A stretch of 64,000 bases of DNA from Pasteurella sp049670895 (GCF_049670895.1 NZ_CP187170.1); one strand, 5' to 3'. Numbered from the stretch's first letter, positions 8,773 to 17,210 are shown. Notes: generated by a model not told the origin, from the sequence alone. Numbers and translations are program-made.

Positions 8773-9750
8773 TTAAGGAATATCATTCAACTCATCGTTA
8801 TCTACCTTCGGTGGGAGCATATGTTCACGTTTTAAACCGAGATCATAAGCTAATGCAATCGCCACGAAAATTGATGAATAAGTACCGAAACCAATCCCAA
8901 TTAATAAGGCGACAGAGAAGCTGTGGATACTTGGACCACCAAAGACTAAGAGCGACACCACCACGATCACCGTAGTCGCAGATGTCATTAAGGTTCTGGA
9001 TAAGGTTTGTGAAAGCGAAATATTGATGATATCCAACACTTCAGTACGTCGAATTTTACGCATATTTTCACGAACACGGTCAAATACCACGATACTATCG
9101 TTTAGTGAGTAACCCACAACAGTCAAAATGGCTGCCACAAAAGTCAGATCGATTTCGATTTGTAATAACGCAAATAAGCCTAACGTGACAATCACGTCGT
9201 GTGCTAAAGAGGCAACGGCCCCCACCGCAAGACGCCATTCAAAACGCATGCCGATATACGCTAATAGCATTAATAAGGTCGCTAAGGTGGCATAAATCGC
9301 AGATTGCGTGAGCTCTTCCCCCACGTTAGGCCCCACAAACTCAATACTGTGTACAGTCACAGAGGGATCAATATTTTCTGCCATCATTTGTTTGACTTTG
9401 TTCCCCACGTTGGCATCACTCACCGCTGCAGGCAGGCGAATAATGATATCACGCACACTGCCTGAGTTTTGTACTACGGCACTGTGAATTTCATTATTTT
9501 CTAAGGTGGCACGAACTTTGTCTAAGTCAGCAGGTTGGGAAAAACTGATATCAATAACCGTACCGCCAGTGAAATCTAATCCCCAGTTAAATCCTTTGCT
9601 ATAAACAAAGAAAAGCGATAATAAGATGGCAAGCACCGAAACCATATAGCCCCATGTGCGAGCTTTCATAAATTGAACTAAGCGATAAGGAAGTTTCACT
9701 TCCCCGTTCTCACTGTTCGCTAATGGCTTTTTATTTTCAAATAAACTCAC
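8773..9750 (-). CDS. secF: Protein translocase subunit SecF
   Basis: 325 residues from a GTG start at 9750 preceded by GAGGAT; upstream in-frame codons read into secD sequence and are not SecF-like. Inner-membrane RND-type protein that with SecD uses the proton gradient to help export through SecYEG. One N-terminal TM segment (GYMVSVLAILLSLFFVYS), then the periplasmic domain with GLDFTGGT, then five TM segments including the conserved SLNDSIVVFDRVREN motif. It begins 10 bp after the secD stop and ends at a USS terminator. Confidence 0.96.
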   Translation of the reverse strand: MSLFENKKPLANSENGEVKLPYRLVQFMKARTWGYMVSVLAILLSLFFVYSKGFNWGLDFTGGTVIDISFSQPADLDKVRATLENNEIHSAVVQNSGSVRDIIIRLPAAVSDANVGNKVKQMMAENIDPSVTVHSIEFVGPNVGEELTQSAIYATLATLLMLLAYIGMRFEWRLAVGAVASLAHDVIVTLGLFALLQIEIDLTFVAAILTVVGYSLNDSIVVFDRVRENMRKIRRTEVLDIINISLSQTLSRTLMTSATTVIVVVSLLVFGGPSIHSFSVALLIGIGFGTYSSIFVAIALAYDLGLKREHMLPPKVDNDELNDIP

Positions 9751-9760
9751 AATATCCTCA

Positions 9761-11611
9761 CTAAATCGATAGTTTGTTGATACGTTTGCCACCGTATAGG
9801 AAATTGACGATTGCTCGTGTTCCAACAATTGCGGTAAACATGGAGATCGCGACACCAAGGGCAAGGGTAATGGCAAAGCCTTTAACAGGACCTGCACCAA
9901 CAGCATATAAAATAACGGCAGTGAGGATGGTGGTTAAGTTCGCATCAAAGATACTGGTAAATGCCCCCGCATAACCTTCATTAATGGCTTGCTGAATTGG
10001 ACGACCATTGCGAATTTCTTCTTTAATCCGCTCAAAGATCAATACGTTGGCATCAATGGACATTCCAACAGAAAGCACAATACCCGCAATACCTGGCATG
10101 GAAAGTGTGGCACCTGGTAATAAGGACATTAAGCCAACTACTAGAATGATATTGGCAACTAACGCAATATTGGCGATCATCCCGAATTTACGATAGTAAA
10201 ATGCAACGAAAATGACGACGGCAATTAAGCCCCATAAACTGGCTTCTAAGCCTTGGCGAACATTTTCTGCCCCTAGAGATGGTCCGATGGTACGTTCTTC
10301 CACAATTTGGATTGGTGCAATTAATGCTCCTGAACGTAGTAATACCGCAAGATTTAAGGCTTCAGCAGGACTATCAATACCGGTAATTTGGAATTGGCTA
10401 CCAAAACGCCCTTGAATGGTGGCGACATTGATCACTTCTTCATGTTTTTCAAGAATGACTTTATCATTTTCATCTTTTTTACCGCTGTCTTTATATTCTA
10501 CATATAAAGTTGCCATCGGTTTTTTCAGATTCAAACGTGTTGCTTGCGACATGATTTCGCCACCTTCACTGTCTAAGGTCACACTGACCTGTGGGCGTGA
10601 AGTCTGTTGGTCAAGTCCAGAACTTGCGTTAGTGATATGTTCCCCCCCTAATACCGCACGTTTATAAAGTACGATTGGGCGACCATGACGATCAAGTTTG
10701 ACTTCAGAATCCGCAGGTACAAAACCACGGGAAGCCGAATCCAAATTGACATTTTCATTCACTAAACGGAATTCTAATGTTGCCGTTGCACCTAAGATTT
10801 CTTTGGCTCGGGCGGTATCTTGAACACCAGGTAATTCCACCACGATACGCTCAGCCCCTTGACGTTGAATGACCGCTTCAGAGACACCTAATTCAGAAAC
10901 ACGTTTACGTAAAATGGTGAGGTTTTGCTCAATGGCACTTTCACGTGCATTATTGAGAGCCGTATCAGATAAAGCCAGCAAGAGGGTATTTTGAGAAAGA
11001 CTGGTGATATTTAAATCATGATGCTGTTTACGTAAAAAGCGTTGCACATCATCTAATTGCTCAGGTTTGAGTAGTGTAATTTGAGTGCTGAAATTTTCTG
11101 CGGATTTAATCGCAGTATATTGATATTTTTCTTTGCGTAATTGGGTGCGTAAATTATCTTGTAGCTGTTCTTGGCGTTTACTTAACGCAGAATTCATATC
11201 CACTTCCATTAAGAAGCGTACACCGCCACGCAAGTCAAGCCCCCACTTCATTGGATATGCCCCAATTGCGGTGAGCCATTTAGGTGTTGCAGGTGCAAGA
11301 TTCAGTGCCACGGTATAACCATTTCCTAACTTTTCGGATAATTTATCTTTTGCAAGGAGCTGATCATCGGTGTTATGAAAGCGAGCTAGAATGGATCCTT
11401 TCTCTAAAATGATGGATTTCGTGTCTAATTGATTTTCTTTTAACAGGTTTTGAACATGACTAAATACTTCTGTATTAGCCTCTTGGCCACGGGTTCCAGA
11501 GATTTGAACGGCGGGATCTTCACCGTAAAGATTTGGAAGAGAATATAAAATACCTACGATGACCGTTAAAATCACCACAATATTCTTCCAAAGAGGGTAA
11601 CGATTTAACAT
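9761..11611 (-). CDS. secD: Protein translocase subunit SecD
   Basis: 616 residues from the ATG at 11611 (MLNRYPLWKNIVVILTVIVGILYSLPN), with AAAGGGA upstream. The frame is open 31 codons further, but that part is not SecD-like. N-terminal TM, large periplasmic P1 region with WGLDLRGGV, then six TM helices bearing VGMSIDANVLIFERIKEE. It partners SecF and YajC. The 168-bp gap to yajC holds a hairpin rather than direct coupling. Confidence 0.97.
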   Translation of the reverse strand: MLNRYPLWKNIVVILTVIVGILYSLPNLYGEDPAVQISGTRGQEANTEVFSHVQNLLKENQLDTKSIILEKGSILARFHNTDDQLLAKDKLSEKLGNGYTVALNLAPATPKWLTAIGAYPMKWGLDLRGGVRFLMEVDMNSALSKRQEQLQDNLRTQLRKEKYQYTAIKSAENFSTQITLLKPEQLDDVQRFLRKQHHDLNITSLSQNTLLLALSDTALNNARESAIEQNLTILRKRVSELGVSEAVIQRQGAERIVVELPGVQDTARAKEILGATATLEFRLVNENVNLDSASRGFVPADSEVKLDRHGRPIVLYKRAVLGGEHITNASSGLDQQTSRPQVSVTLDSEGGEIMSQATRLNLKKPMATLYVEYKDSGKKDENDKVILEKHEEVINVATIQGRFGSQFQITGIDSPAEALNLAVLLRSGALIAPIQIVEERTIGPSLGAENVRQGLEASLWGLIAVVIFVAFYYRKFGMIANIALVANIILVVGLMSLLPGATLSMPGIAGIVLSVGMSIDANVLIFERIKEEIRNGRPIQQAINEGYAGAFTSIFDANLTTILTAVILYAVGAGPVKGFAITLALGVAISMFTAIVGTRAIVNFLYGGKRINKLSI

Positions 11612-11656
11612 AGTTTTCCCTTTAGGTGTGTAGGTTGTTGACAATTCAGAAATTAT

Positions 11657-11681
11657 TGCGTTGCTCGGTGTGAGCAACGCA
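11657..11681 (-). other. Hairpin between yajC and secD
   Basis: TGCGTTGCTC at 11657-11666 pairs with GAGCAACGCA at 11672-11681 (10-bp stem, 5-nt loop). On the minus strand it is followed by AATAATTT rather than a clean T-run, so it is a possible attenuator or processing site about 45 nt upstream of the secD start. Confidence 0.55.
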
Positions 11682-11779
11682 ACGCTTGGGAGGTCTACAG
11701 ACAAATAAGCATATCTTTATCGTAAGCGAGTAATGAAATGACACCATGATAAATTGAATTGCCACAGACCATAAAAAAA

Positions 11780-12070
11780 TTAAGATTTTAATGAGCCTTT
11801 CGGTAAAATCGCAACAACATAGTTACGAGAAATCGTCACTTCTGTTGTGTCGTTTAATGCGATCACAATACTGTCATCTAACACTTTTGTGATGCGACCC
11901 ACTAAACCGCCAGCGGTTAATACTTCTGAACCTTTCGCAAGTTCAGACATTAATTTTTTATGCTCTTTATTTCGTTTTGCTTGCGGACGATAAATCATGA
12001 AATAGAAAATCAATCCGAATAAAACGAAAATAAACAACATTGACATTGGGCTACCTTGTTGAGCTTCCAT
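11780..12070 (-). CDS. yajC: Sec translocon accessory protein YajC
   Basis: 96 residues, small single-span inner-membrane protein. After MEAQQGSP the TM segment MLFIFVLFGLIFYFMIYRPQAKRNKEHKKLM carries the family signature YRPQ.KR; the cytoplasmic tail has TAGGLVGRITKV. SD AAAGGAAA upstream. First gene of yajC-secD-secF on the minus strand. Elsewhere it follows tgt; here the nickel island separates them, so it needs its own promoter. Confidence 0.97.
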   Translation of the reverse strand: MEAQQGSPMSMLFIFVLFGLIFYFMIYRPQAKRNKEHKKLMSELAKGSEVLTAGGLVGRITKVLDDSIVIALNDTTEVTISRNYVVAILPKGSLKS

Positions 12071-12090
12071 TTGTTATTTCCTTTATAAAG

Positions 12091-12237
12091 TTAAAATATG
12101 ATGGCTTGTTGATTAAGGCGTGCTAATGCCTTTGAAAGCATTTTTAGCACCTCAGTAATCAACAAGCCTTGAAATTTGACGAAAAAATCGCTTGCTAAAA
12201 ATACCATAAAATCCAATGAAGTGAAAGAAATTGGCAT
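12091..12237 (-). CDS. Small hydrophobic ORF upstream of yajC, possible leader peptide
   Basis: A 48-codon ORF (MPISFTSLDFMVFLASDFFV...LNQQAIIF) ends 20 nt before the yajC start. Residues ~5-27 are hydrophobic. Its ATG has no SD. Internal in-frame starts do: TGAGGTGC lies just before an ATG at ~12139 that would give a 16-residue peptide. The frame is also open ~22 codons further upstream without ATG. The 3' half lies in a strong hairpin. I recognise no family. Ribosome-arrest leaders (VemP, ApdP) precede secDF genes elsewhere, but this has none of their motifs. It could be a chance ORF. Confidence 0.3.
   Translation of the reverse strand: MPISFTSLDFMVFLASDFFVKFQGLLITEVLKMLSKALARLNQQAIIF
12103..12168 (-). 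promoter_or_regulatory. Long nested hairpin in the yajC leader
   Basis: GGCTTGTTGATT pairs with AATCAACAAGCC (outer 12-bp stem, 12103-12114 with 12157-12168). Inside it GTGCTAA pairs with TTAGCAC (12120-12126 with 12144-12150), closed by TGC/GCA. There is no T-run, so it is not an ordinary terminator. It lies 33 nt before yajC and overlaps the end of the small ORF. Confidence 0.6.
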
Positions 12238-12243
12238 TATTTT

Positions 12244-12338
12244 TGGTGCGACGTCAGTTATCCTTGAGGTTGTCGAAACAAGCTTGTTCCCCCACTGACT
12301 TTTCGCTCAAGAAGTAAGGGGGACGAGGGGATGCACCT
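12244..12338 (-). other. Complementary-segment cluster between nikO and yajC
   Basis: Paired segments: GGTGC/GCACC outside, GTCAGT/ACTGAC, CTTGAG/CTCAAG, CCCCC/GGGGG and a self-palindrome AACAAGCTTGTT. The GTCAGT and CTTGAG pairs interleave, which would form a pseudoknot. It could be a structured RNA, a degenerate intergenic repeat or the edge of the inserted nickel block. I do not recognise a known family. Confidence 0.35.
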
Positions 12339-12375
12339 CCTTGACGGTTATTGCAACGACAAGGCGAGCCTTTCA

Positions 12376-13014
12376 TCAACGAAAGGGAGAGGATATTTCA
12401 GGCATATTGATGATGTCTGTTGCAATTTCCTGCGTAAATGCCATGTCATGAGAGGTGATGAGCATCGGTAACTGAGAGTGCAACAGAATCTGAGTTAAGC
12501 GAGCGACACTGTGAGGATCAAGGCTGTTGGTTGGCTCATCTAATAATAAGACCTGAGGTTGCATAGCCAGCACGCCTGCCAGTGCGGTGAAGTTTTTTTC
12601 ACCTCCAGACAGTTGGTTGACGGAACGCATGGCTAAATGGGAAATACCGAGCTGTGCCAGTTGTTCCTCTGCGATAGCGTAAGCCTCTTCTTTGGATTTT
12701 CCTTGATTAAGAGGACCAAATGCCACGTCATCAAGCACAGTCGGCCCAAACAATTGATCGTCTGGTTGTTGAAAAAGTAGTCCGATTTTTCCCCGTTTTT
12801 GGGCAAATTGCTTTTCTGTTTTACATTCATCACCCAATAAATAAATGTGTCCTTCAAAAGGAATAAAGCCAAGCAGACTATGAAGCAAAGTGGTTTTACC
12901 ACAGCCAATTGGGCCGCACAAAACAAGACGCTGATCTTGGTGTAGGCTAAGCGTAAAATGATTGACGATGGTTTTTTCTTGTCTTGTTATGGATAAATTT
13001 TCGGTTCTAATCAT
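12376..13014 (-). CDS. nikO: Nickel/cobalt ECF-type transporter ATPase NikO (CbiO-like)
   Basis: 212 residues from the ATG at 13014, which overlaps the nikQ stop by 8 nt; the frame is open 19 codons more into nikQ. ABC ATPase with Walker A GPIGCGKTT, Q-loop QQPDDQ, signature LSGGEKN, Walker B VLLLDEP and switch His TSHD. The QQPDDQLFGPTVLDDVAFGPLNQG pattern is typical of ECF-type ATPases. Shorter than many CbiO proteins (~270), as in the Pasteurellaceae nickel importers. Last gene of the nik operon. Confidence 0.92.
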   Translation of the reverse strand: MIRTENLSITRQEKTIVNHFTLSLHQDQRLVLCGPIGCGKTTLLHSLLGFIPFEGHIYLLGDECKTEKQFAQKRGKIGLLFQQPDDQLFGPTVLDDVAFGPLNQGKSKEEAYAIAEEQLAQLGISHLAMRSVNQLSGGEKNFTALAGVLAMQPQVLLLDEPTNSLDPHSVARLTQILLHSQLPMLITSHDMAFTQEIATDIINMPEISSPFR

Positions 13015-13627
13015 GACGGGGACGTTTGGGGTTATCATAACAAAATCCTCTGGCTCGTAAGGCTCTATCAAGTTGTTCTGCTTTATATAAGGCGTGAATT
13101 AACAATAAAGTAACACGCTGTGAAATGACATAAAGGGTTCTTTTATTACAACCAGCTTGAAAGCCACGGGCTTGCATGGCTCGTTCTAAAGTGCGGTGGG
13201 TTTCTGAAAAGATTTTGATGTAGCGTAAGGTTAACAATGCCAAGTGTGCAAATTTCGCTGGAATAAAGCGGTGTTGTAAAATTTGGATTAATTGCAATTC
13301 AGATAATTCTTGCAGCAATATGCGAATGGCAAGGGTGATTAAATTCATTTTTGCGATCAGCAAAAACGCAAGTTGTTCCCTTTCAGGGGAATAATGCCAG
13401 CCATCTTGCCATTGATAACGCATAGATAACCAAAGCAATAGGCTGAAAATGTTAAATAATGCCAAAAATTTCACGGCAGACAGAAACTGACGATGTTTGT
13501 ATTTCTGCACGAGAAAATACGTCACAAAAGGCAAAAATAACAGCAGTGCAACACTTAAGTGAGAAATCACACTGAAGACAAAAGCAAGAAGGATCGCAAG
13601 GTAAAAACGTTGGCTTGGACTAAGCAT
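13007..13627 (-). CDS. nikQ: Nickel/cobalt ECF transporter transmembrane protein NikQ (CbiQ-like)
   Basis: 206 residues. EcfT-type membrane component with N-terminal TM helices. The two coupling motifs are visible in the C-terminal half: ERAMQARGF and DRALRARGF (Ala-Arg-Gly signatures contacting the ATPase). The stop overlaps the nikO start, so the two are translationally coupled. It begins 8 bp after nikM. Confidence 0.93.
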   Translation of the reverse strand: MLSPSQRFYLAILLAFVFSVISHLSVALLLFLPFVTYFLVQKYKHRQFLSAVKFLALFNIFSLLLWLSMRYQWQDGWHYSPEREQLAFLLIAKMNLITLAIRILLQELSELQLIQILQHRFIPAKFAHLALLTLRYIKIFSETHRTLERAMQARGFQAGCNKRTLYVISQRVTLLLIHALYKAEQLDRALRARGFCYDNPKRPRHD

Positions 13628-13635
13628 GGTTTTGA

Positions 13636-14262
13636 TTAAGCATGGTTTTTATGAGAAATTAAATTAAGCATATCGGGTTGCATTTTACGCAGGAGTAAAA
13701 TCACACTGCAACTGATTAAACTATCCACCATCATAACAGGTAAGTGGCTGATAAATAATAAATAAATGACTTCAAAGTAGGCATTTCCACCATCAATAAA
13801 TAAAATACTTGCGGTGATAAATAACGCCCCTAAGATGCCGATTATGGCGGCGAAAATGCCAACAATAATTAACTGGGTGTTGCTTGCCTGAGCGGAAATA
13901 AAAGGTCGCAATACATAATGGGCGAGCAAGGCAGAAAAACCCATGCTACATAAATTGGCCCCCAATACCGCAAAGCCACCAAAAGAAAAGAAAACCACTT
14001 GCAGAAGTAAGGCAATTAAAAAGGCGGGAAACACGCTCCAACCTAGAAATAAGCCAGCCATGCCATTGAGAATCAAATGCACACTGCCAATACCCACAGG
14101 CACATGTATGGTACTTGCTACAAAAAACACGGATGCAAAGAGGGCATTAAGTGGCAACTTTTCATTGTGTAAACGGCGTAAACCTAACCACACTGCACCG
14201 AATGCAATCAGGTTGGTGGTGAGGATTGTGGGGAGGTGAAGAATACCTTCGGATAAATGCAT
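13636..14262 (-). CDS. nikM: Nickel/cobalt substrate-binding membrane protein NikM (CbiM-like)
   Basis: 208 residues with about six TM helices. N-terminal MHLSEGILH matches the CbiM/NikM motif M-H-x-x-E-G, whose amino terminus and His2 bind the metal. HVPVGIGSVHLILNG and FGGFAVLGANLCSMG follow as in the family. It starts 8 bp after nikL. Nickel rather than cobalt is inferred from the NikK/NikL partners and the NimR-like regulator. Confidence 0.95.
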   Translation of the reverse strand: MHLSEGILHLPTILTTNLIAFGAVWLGLRRLHNEKLPLNALFASVFFVASTIHVPVGIGSVHLILNGMAGLFLGWSVFPAFLIALLLQVVFFSFGGFAVLGANLCSMGFSALLAHYVLRPFISAQASNTQLIIVGIFAAIIGILGALFITASILFIDGGNAYFEVIYLLFISHLPVMMVDSLISCSVILLLRKMQPDMLNLISHKNHA

Positions 14263-14270
14263 ACTATCCC

Positions 14271-14738
14271 TTATTGTTTACGTTGCCTAAACCAGAGTAA
14301 TAGACCGACTAAGCCGAAAATATAGCCAATTCCACCTAAAATATCACGCAAGAAAATTTTATGTTCTAGCTGTGAAATATCTTTGCGTAGTTGGATAAAT
14401 TCATCGTAGGATGCGGTTTTGGCGGTGTGATCTGAAGCCAATTTTGGAACATGCAATGTCGCTTTATGACCTTCTGCCCCTTCTACAACAAGGACATAAT
14501 TTTTATCATCAGGTAAGGTGAGTGAAATATGCCCCTTTTTATCACTCATGGCTTCAATAGCTGGCGTATTTAAGTCGTTTTCTTTGAATACTGCCACATA
14601 ATGTTCTGCGGCAGGTGTCATATCAGAATAATAAGTATCCCCTTGAAGATGAGTGCCTTGCTGTTGTGCAACCACATAGAGTGCATGTGCCAGCAATGTT
14701 TGGGGAAAGAAAAAGAGCAACAGCAAGAACACTCGCAT
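14271..14738 (-). CDS. nikL: Nickel transporter accessory membrane protein NikL
   Basis: 155 residues: signal/TM segment MRVFLLLLFFFPQTLLAHA, a periplasmic beta-domain (GTHLQGDTYYSDMTPAAEH), a coiled segment (LRKDISQLEHKIFLRDI) and a C-terminal TM anchor ILGGIGYIFGLVGLLLWF with a basic tail. This layout and its place between nikK and nikM match NikL, which replaces CbiN in Nik(K)LMQO systems. It starts 1 bp after nikK. The function rests mainly on context. Confidence 0.85.
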   Translation of the reverse strand: MRVFLLLLFFFPQTLLAHALYVVAQQQGTHLQGDTYYSDMTPAAEHYVAVFKENDLNTPAIEAMSDKKGHISLTLPDDKNYVLVVEGAEGHKATLHVPKLASDHTAKTASYDEFIQLRKDISQLEHKIFLRDILGGIGYIFGLVGLLLWFRQRKQ

Positions 14739-14739
14739 A

Positions 14740-15423
14740 TTATTTCACCTCAAAGGTTAGCATATATTCAACACTGACTTCATCATAATCAGGGTTGCCT
14801 TTTGTGCTAGTGGTAAAATCAGACCAAACTTTATTAACACCAGCTGTTGGGGTGTAATAAGCAATGCCTTTCTCATTTGTTTTTTCAGAAGGATGATCTT
14901 CACCTAAACCAACAGGGACACCGGCAGCGGGTTTGCCATCAATTAAGGCTAAAATCGCTAATGGTTTGCCCGCTTCTGGTTTGCCTTGTGGAACCAATTC
15001 TTGTGCTTGACCATGTGCTTTTTGGAAGGTGTCATCTTGTTTGAGAACCGCTTTCCCACCTTTTCTTGCTGCTACACAGCTGACTGCATCAGGGGTATTT
15101 CGTTTCGTTTGCTCAACCCATTTACCGTTAGGTTTTTTACACCAAATACCATTATCAAAAGCCAATAAAACTAATGAGGTTTTTTCTGATGGTGTCACAT
15201 AGGCTTCGCCTTGCTTAAAGGTCGCTTTGAGGTTTTCTTGAGTGGAATCACCAAGTACAGCAATGGTTTTGGTGAGTTTATGTTCTGGATAGGTTTCGGT
15301 TTTTTCATGACCGAATTTCACGACATATTCATTTGCTTGACCGCTACGTTCCAACCAAACATTGTGTGCGATAGCTGGGCTAGCAAGGGCAATAAGTGCG
15401 GTTGATAAAAGCAATTTTTTCAT
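14740..15423 (-). CDS. nikK: Periplasmic nickel-uptake component NikK (DUF4198)
   Basis: 227 residues from the ATG at 15423 with SD GAGGAG; the frame runs 76 codons further upstream across the promoter, so the longer form is not real. Signal peptide MKKLLLSTALIALASPAIA is followed by HNVWLERSG, putting a histidine at the mature N-terminus, as in DUF4198 metal-uptake proteins. The C-terminal Ig-like domain (KPAAGVPVGLGEDHPSEKTNEKGIAYY) fits. First gene of nikKLMQO, controlled by the MerR-type promoter at 15463-15493. Confidence 0.9.
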   Translation of the reverse strand: MKKLLLSTALIALASPAIAHNVWLERSGQANEYVVKFGHEKTETYPEHKLTKTIAVLGDSTQENLKATFKQGEAYVTPSEKTSLVLLAFDNGIWCKKPNGKWVEQTKRNTPDAVSCVAARKGGKAVLKQDDTFQKAHGQAQELVPQGKPEAGKPLAILALIDGKPAAGVPVGLGEDHPSEKTNEKGIAYYTPTAGVNKVWSDFTTSTKGNPDYDEVSVEYMLTFEVK

Positions 15424-15462
15424 TATAATCTCCTCAGATTTTTCGCTATTAACTCGTTCGCT

Positions 15463-15493
15463 AATATTAAAGTATGAAGTTACTTTAGGGCAA
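15463..15493 (-). promoter_or_regulatory. MerR-type promoter/operator of nikKLMQO
   Basis: On the minus strand TTGCCC (15493-15488) and AATATT (15468-15463) are separated by 19 bp, the over-long spacer of MerR-activated promoters. The spacer is a dyad, TAAAGTA-6 nt-TACTTTA (15468-15487), the likely regulator site. The divergent nimR gene starts 32 bp beyond it. Confidence 0.8.
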
Positions 15494-15524
15494 GTTTTAT
15501 TGTAAAAAACAGAGGGGAGAAGAG

Positions 15525-15941
15525 ATGAAAATAGGCAAATTAGCACAAGCGGTCGGATGTACAGTGGAAACCGTGCGATTTTATGAGCAACAAGGCTTGC
15601 TTCCTCCTGTTGAACGTGCAGAAAATAATTTCCGTCATTATACTTTGGCACATTTGGAACGTTTAAGCTTTATTCGATATTGCCGTTCTTTAGACATTTC
15701 CCTTGAGGACATTAAAAAAATTCTCACCCTTGAACAGTATCCCCCAGCAGAACAACAAGAAATCCGTCAATTAATTGAACAACACATTAAAGAAATTACG
15801 AAACGGATTCATGAATTAGATCATTTACGCATGCATTTAATGAGATTAAGAGGGGCATCTTCGGATACATTAGGGGCACAAGACAATTTGTTGGAGTGTT
15901 TGTTGAAACATCAGGGAATGAGAATGACTGCATTACGCTAA
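15525..15941 (+). CDS. nimR: MerR-family nickel-responsive regulator NimR
   Basis: 138 residues. N-terminal winged helix-turn-helix MKIGKLAQAVGCTVETVRFYEQQGLLPP and the HLERLSFIRYCRSLDISLEDI linker are MerR hallmarks; a long dimerisation helix (EITKRIHELDHLRMHL) follows. The C-terminus has a single cysteine (LLECLLKHQG) and one His after it, so it lacks the usual Cys pairs of Hg/Zn/Cu sensors. It is divergent from nikK with the 19-bp-spacer operator between, matching H. influenzae NimR. Metal identity is inferred from that. Confidence 0.88.
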   Translation: MKIGKLAQAVGCTVETVRFYEQQGLLPPVERAENNFRHYTLAHLERLSFIRYCRSLDISLEDIKKILTLEQYPPAEQQEIRQLIEQHIKEITKRIHELDHLRMHLMRLRGASSDTLGAQDNLLECLLKHQGMRMTALR

Positions 15942-16013
15942 ATGAAAGAGAAAAAAGCAAATAACAACTCATTTCAATGAAAGGTTTGCTATTTGCTTTT
16001 TCTGAGTTAAGGC

Positions 16014-17165
16014 TTAATCCTCTTTGGTTGCTAATTGCAACGGTGGAACTGGCTTCCCTATTTTGGCATAAAATTCATGCACAAAGGTTTCAAAACGATC
16101 TTCCTCAATGGCTTGGCGGATTTGTTCCATCAAACGTTGGTAATAGCGTAAGTTATGAATAGTGTTTAATCTTGCCCCTAAAATTTCACCGCACTTATCT
16201 AAGTGATATAAATAGGCTTTCGTGTAATGTTTACAAGTATAGCAATCACATTCAGGATCTAATGGCGTGGTATCTTCACGATATTTCGCATTACGGATTT
16301 TGACAATACCATTACTGACGAATAAATGGCCATTACGAGCATTACGGGTTGGCATCACACAGTCGAACATATCAATACCACGACGCACACCTTCCACTAA
16401 ATCTTCAGGTTTTCCGACGCCCATTAAATAACGTGGTTTATCGGTAGGAATTTGTGGGCAAACGTATTCTAAAATACGGTGCATTTCTTCTTTTGGCTCA
16501 CCGACGGCTAATCCACCCACCGCATAACCATCAAAACCAATATTCACTAGCCCTTCTACTGAAATTTGGCGTAATTCTTCGTAAACCCCACCTTGAATAA
16601 TGCCAAATAAGGCATTTTTATTGCCTAATTCATCGAAACGATCACGGCTACGTTTTGCCCAACGTAAGGACATTTCCATGGATTTTTTGGCATAATCAAA
16701 GGTGGCAGGATAAGGGGTACATTCATCGAAAATCATGACAATATCCGAACCGAGATCGTATTGAATCTCCATGGATTTTTCTGGTGATAAGAAAATGCGT
16801 TCACCGTTAATCGGGTTTTGGAATTTGACGCCTTCTTCCGTGATCTTACGTAATTTACCTAAACTGAATACTTGAAAGCCGCCTGAATCCGTTAAAATGG
16901 GGCGATGCCATTGCATAAAATCGTGTAAATCACCGTGCTTACGCATGACTTCTTGTCCAGGGCGAAGCCATAAATGGAAGGTGTTCCCCAATAAGATTTC
17001 GGCACCTGTTGCACGCACTTCCTCGGGTGTCATGCCTTTTACTGTGCCGTAAGTGCCAACGGGCATAAACGCAGGGGTTTCAACGGTGAACGTCCCTTGT
17101 GGTCGTTCAAAGACCAGACGGCCACGTCGTGCATTGCCATCTGTTTTATCGAGTTCATATTTCAT
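16014..17165 (-). CDS. tgt: tRNA-guanine transglycosylase (queuosine)
   Basis: 383 residues from the ATG at 17165 (MKYELDKTDGNARRGRL) with AAAGGAAA upstream. It exchanges guanine-34 for preQ1 in GUN-anticodon tRNAs. Seen: TDSGGFQVFSL substrate motif, nucleophile region FDCVMPTRNARNG and zinc ligands CDCYTCKHYT...H near the C-terminus. Downstream of queA as usual, but the genes are separated by ~280 bp with a terminator, and yajC is displaced by the nickel island. Confidence 0.97.
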   Translation of the reverse strand: MKYELDKTDGNARRGRLVFERPQGTFTVETPAFMPVGTYGTVKGMTPEEVRATGAEILLGNTFHLWLRPGQEVMRKHGDLHDFMQWHRPILTDSGGFQVFSLGKLRKITEEGVKFQNPINGERIFLSPEKSMEIQYDLGSDIVMIFDECTPYPATFDYAKKSMEMSLRWAKRSRDRFDELGNKNALFGIIQGGVYEELRQISVEGLVNIGFDGYAVGGLAVGEPKEEMHRILEYVCPQIPTDKPRYLMGVGKPEDLVEGVRRGIDMFDCVMPTRNARNGHLFVSNGIVKIRNAKYREDTTPLDPECDCYTCKHYTKAYLYHLDKCGEILGARLNTIHNLRYYQRLMEQIRQAIEEDRFETFVHEFYAKIGKPVPPLQLATKED

Positions 17166-17210
17166 TTTATTTCCTTTCAACGAATAAACAGTTCGAAGTT
17201 TTGAGTGAAT

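Noticed and set aside
9751..9906. Longer secF start inside secD
   Set aside because: The added residues are secD sequence in another frame; the GTG at 9750 has a good SD and begins SecF-like sequence.
15424..15651. Longer nikK start 76 codons upstream
   Set aside because: It would cross the nik promoter and operator and hide an excellent signal peptide with a GAGGAG ribosome-binding site at 15423.
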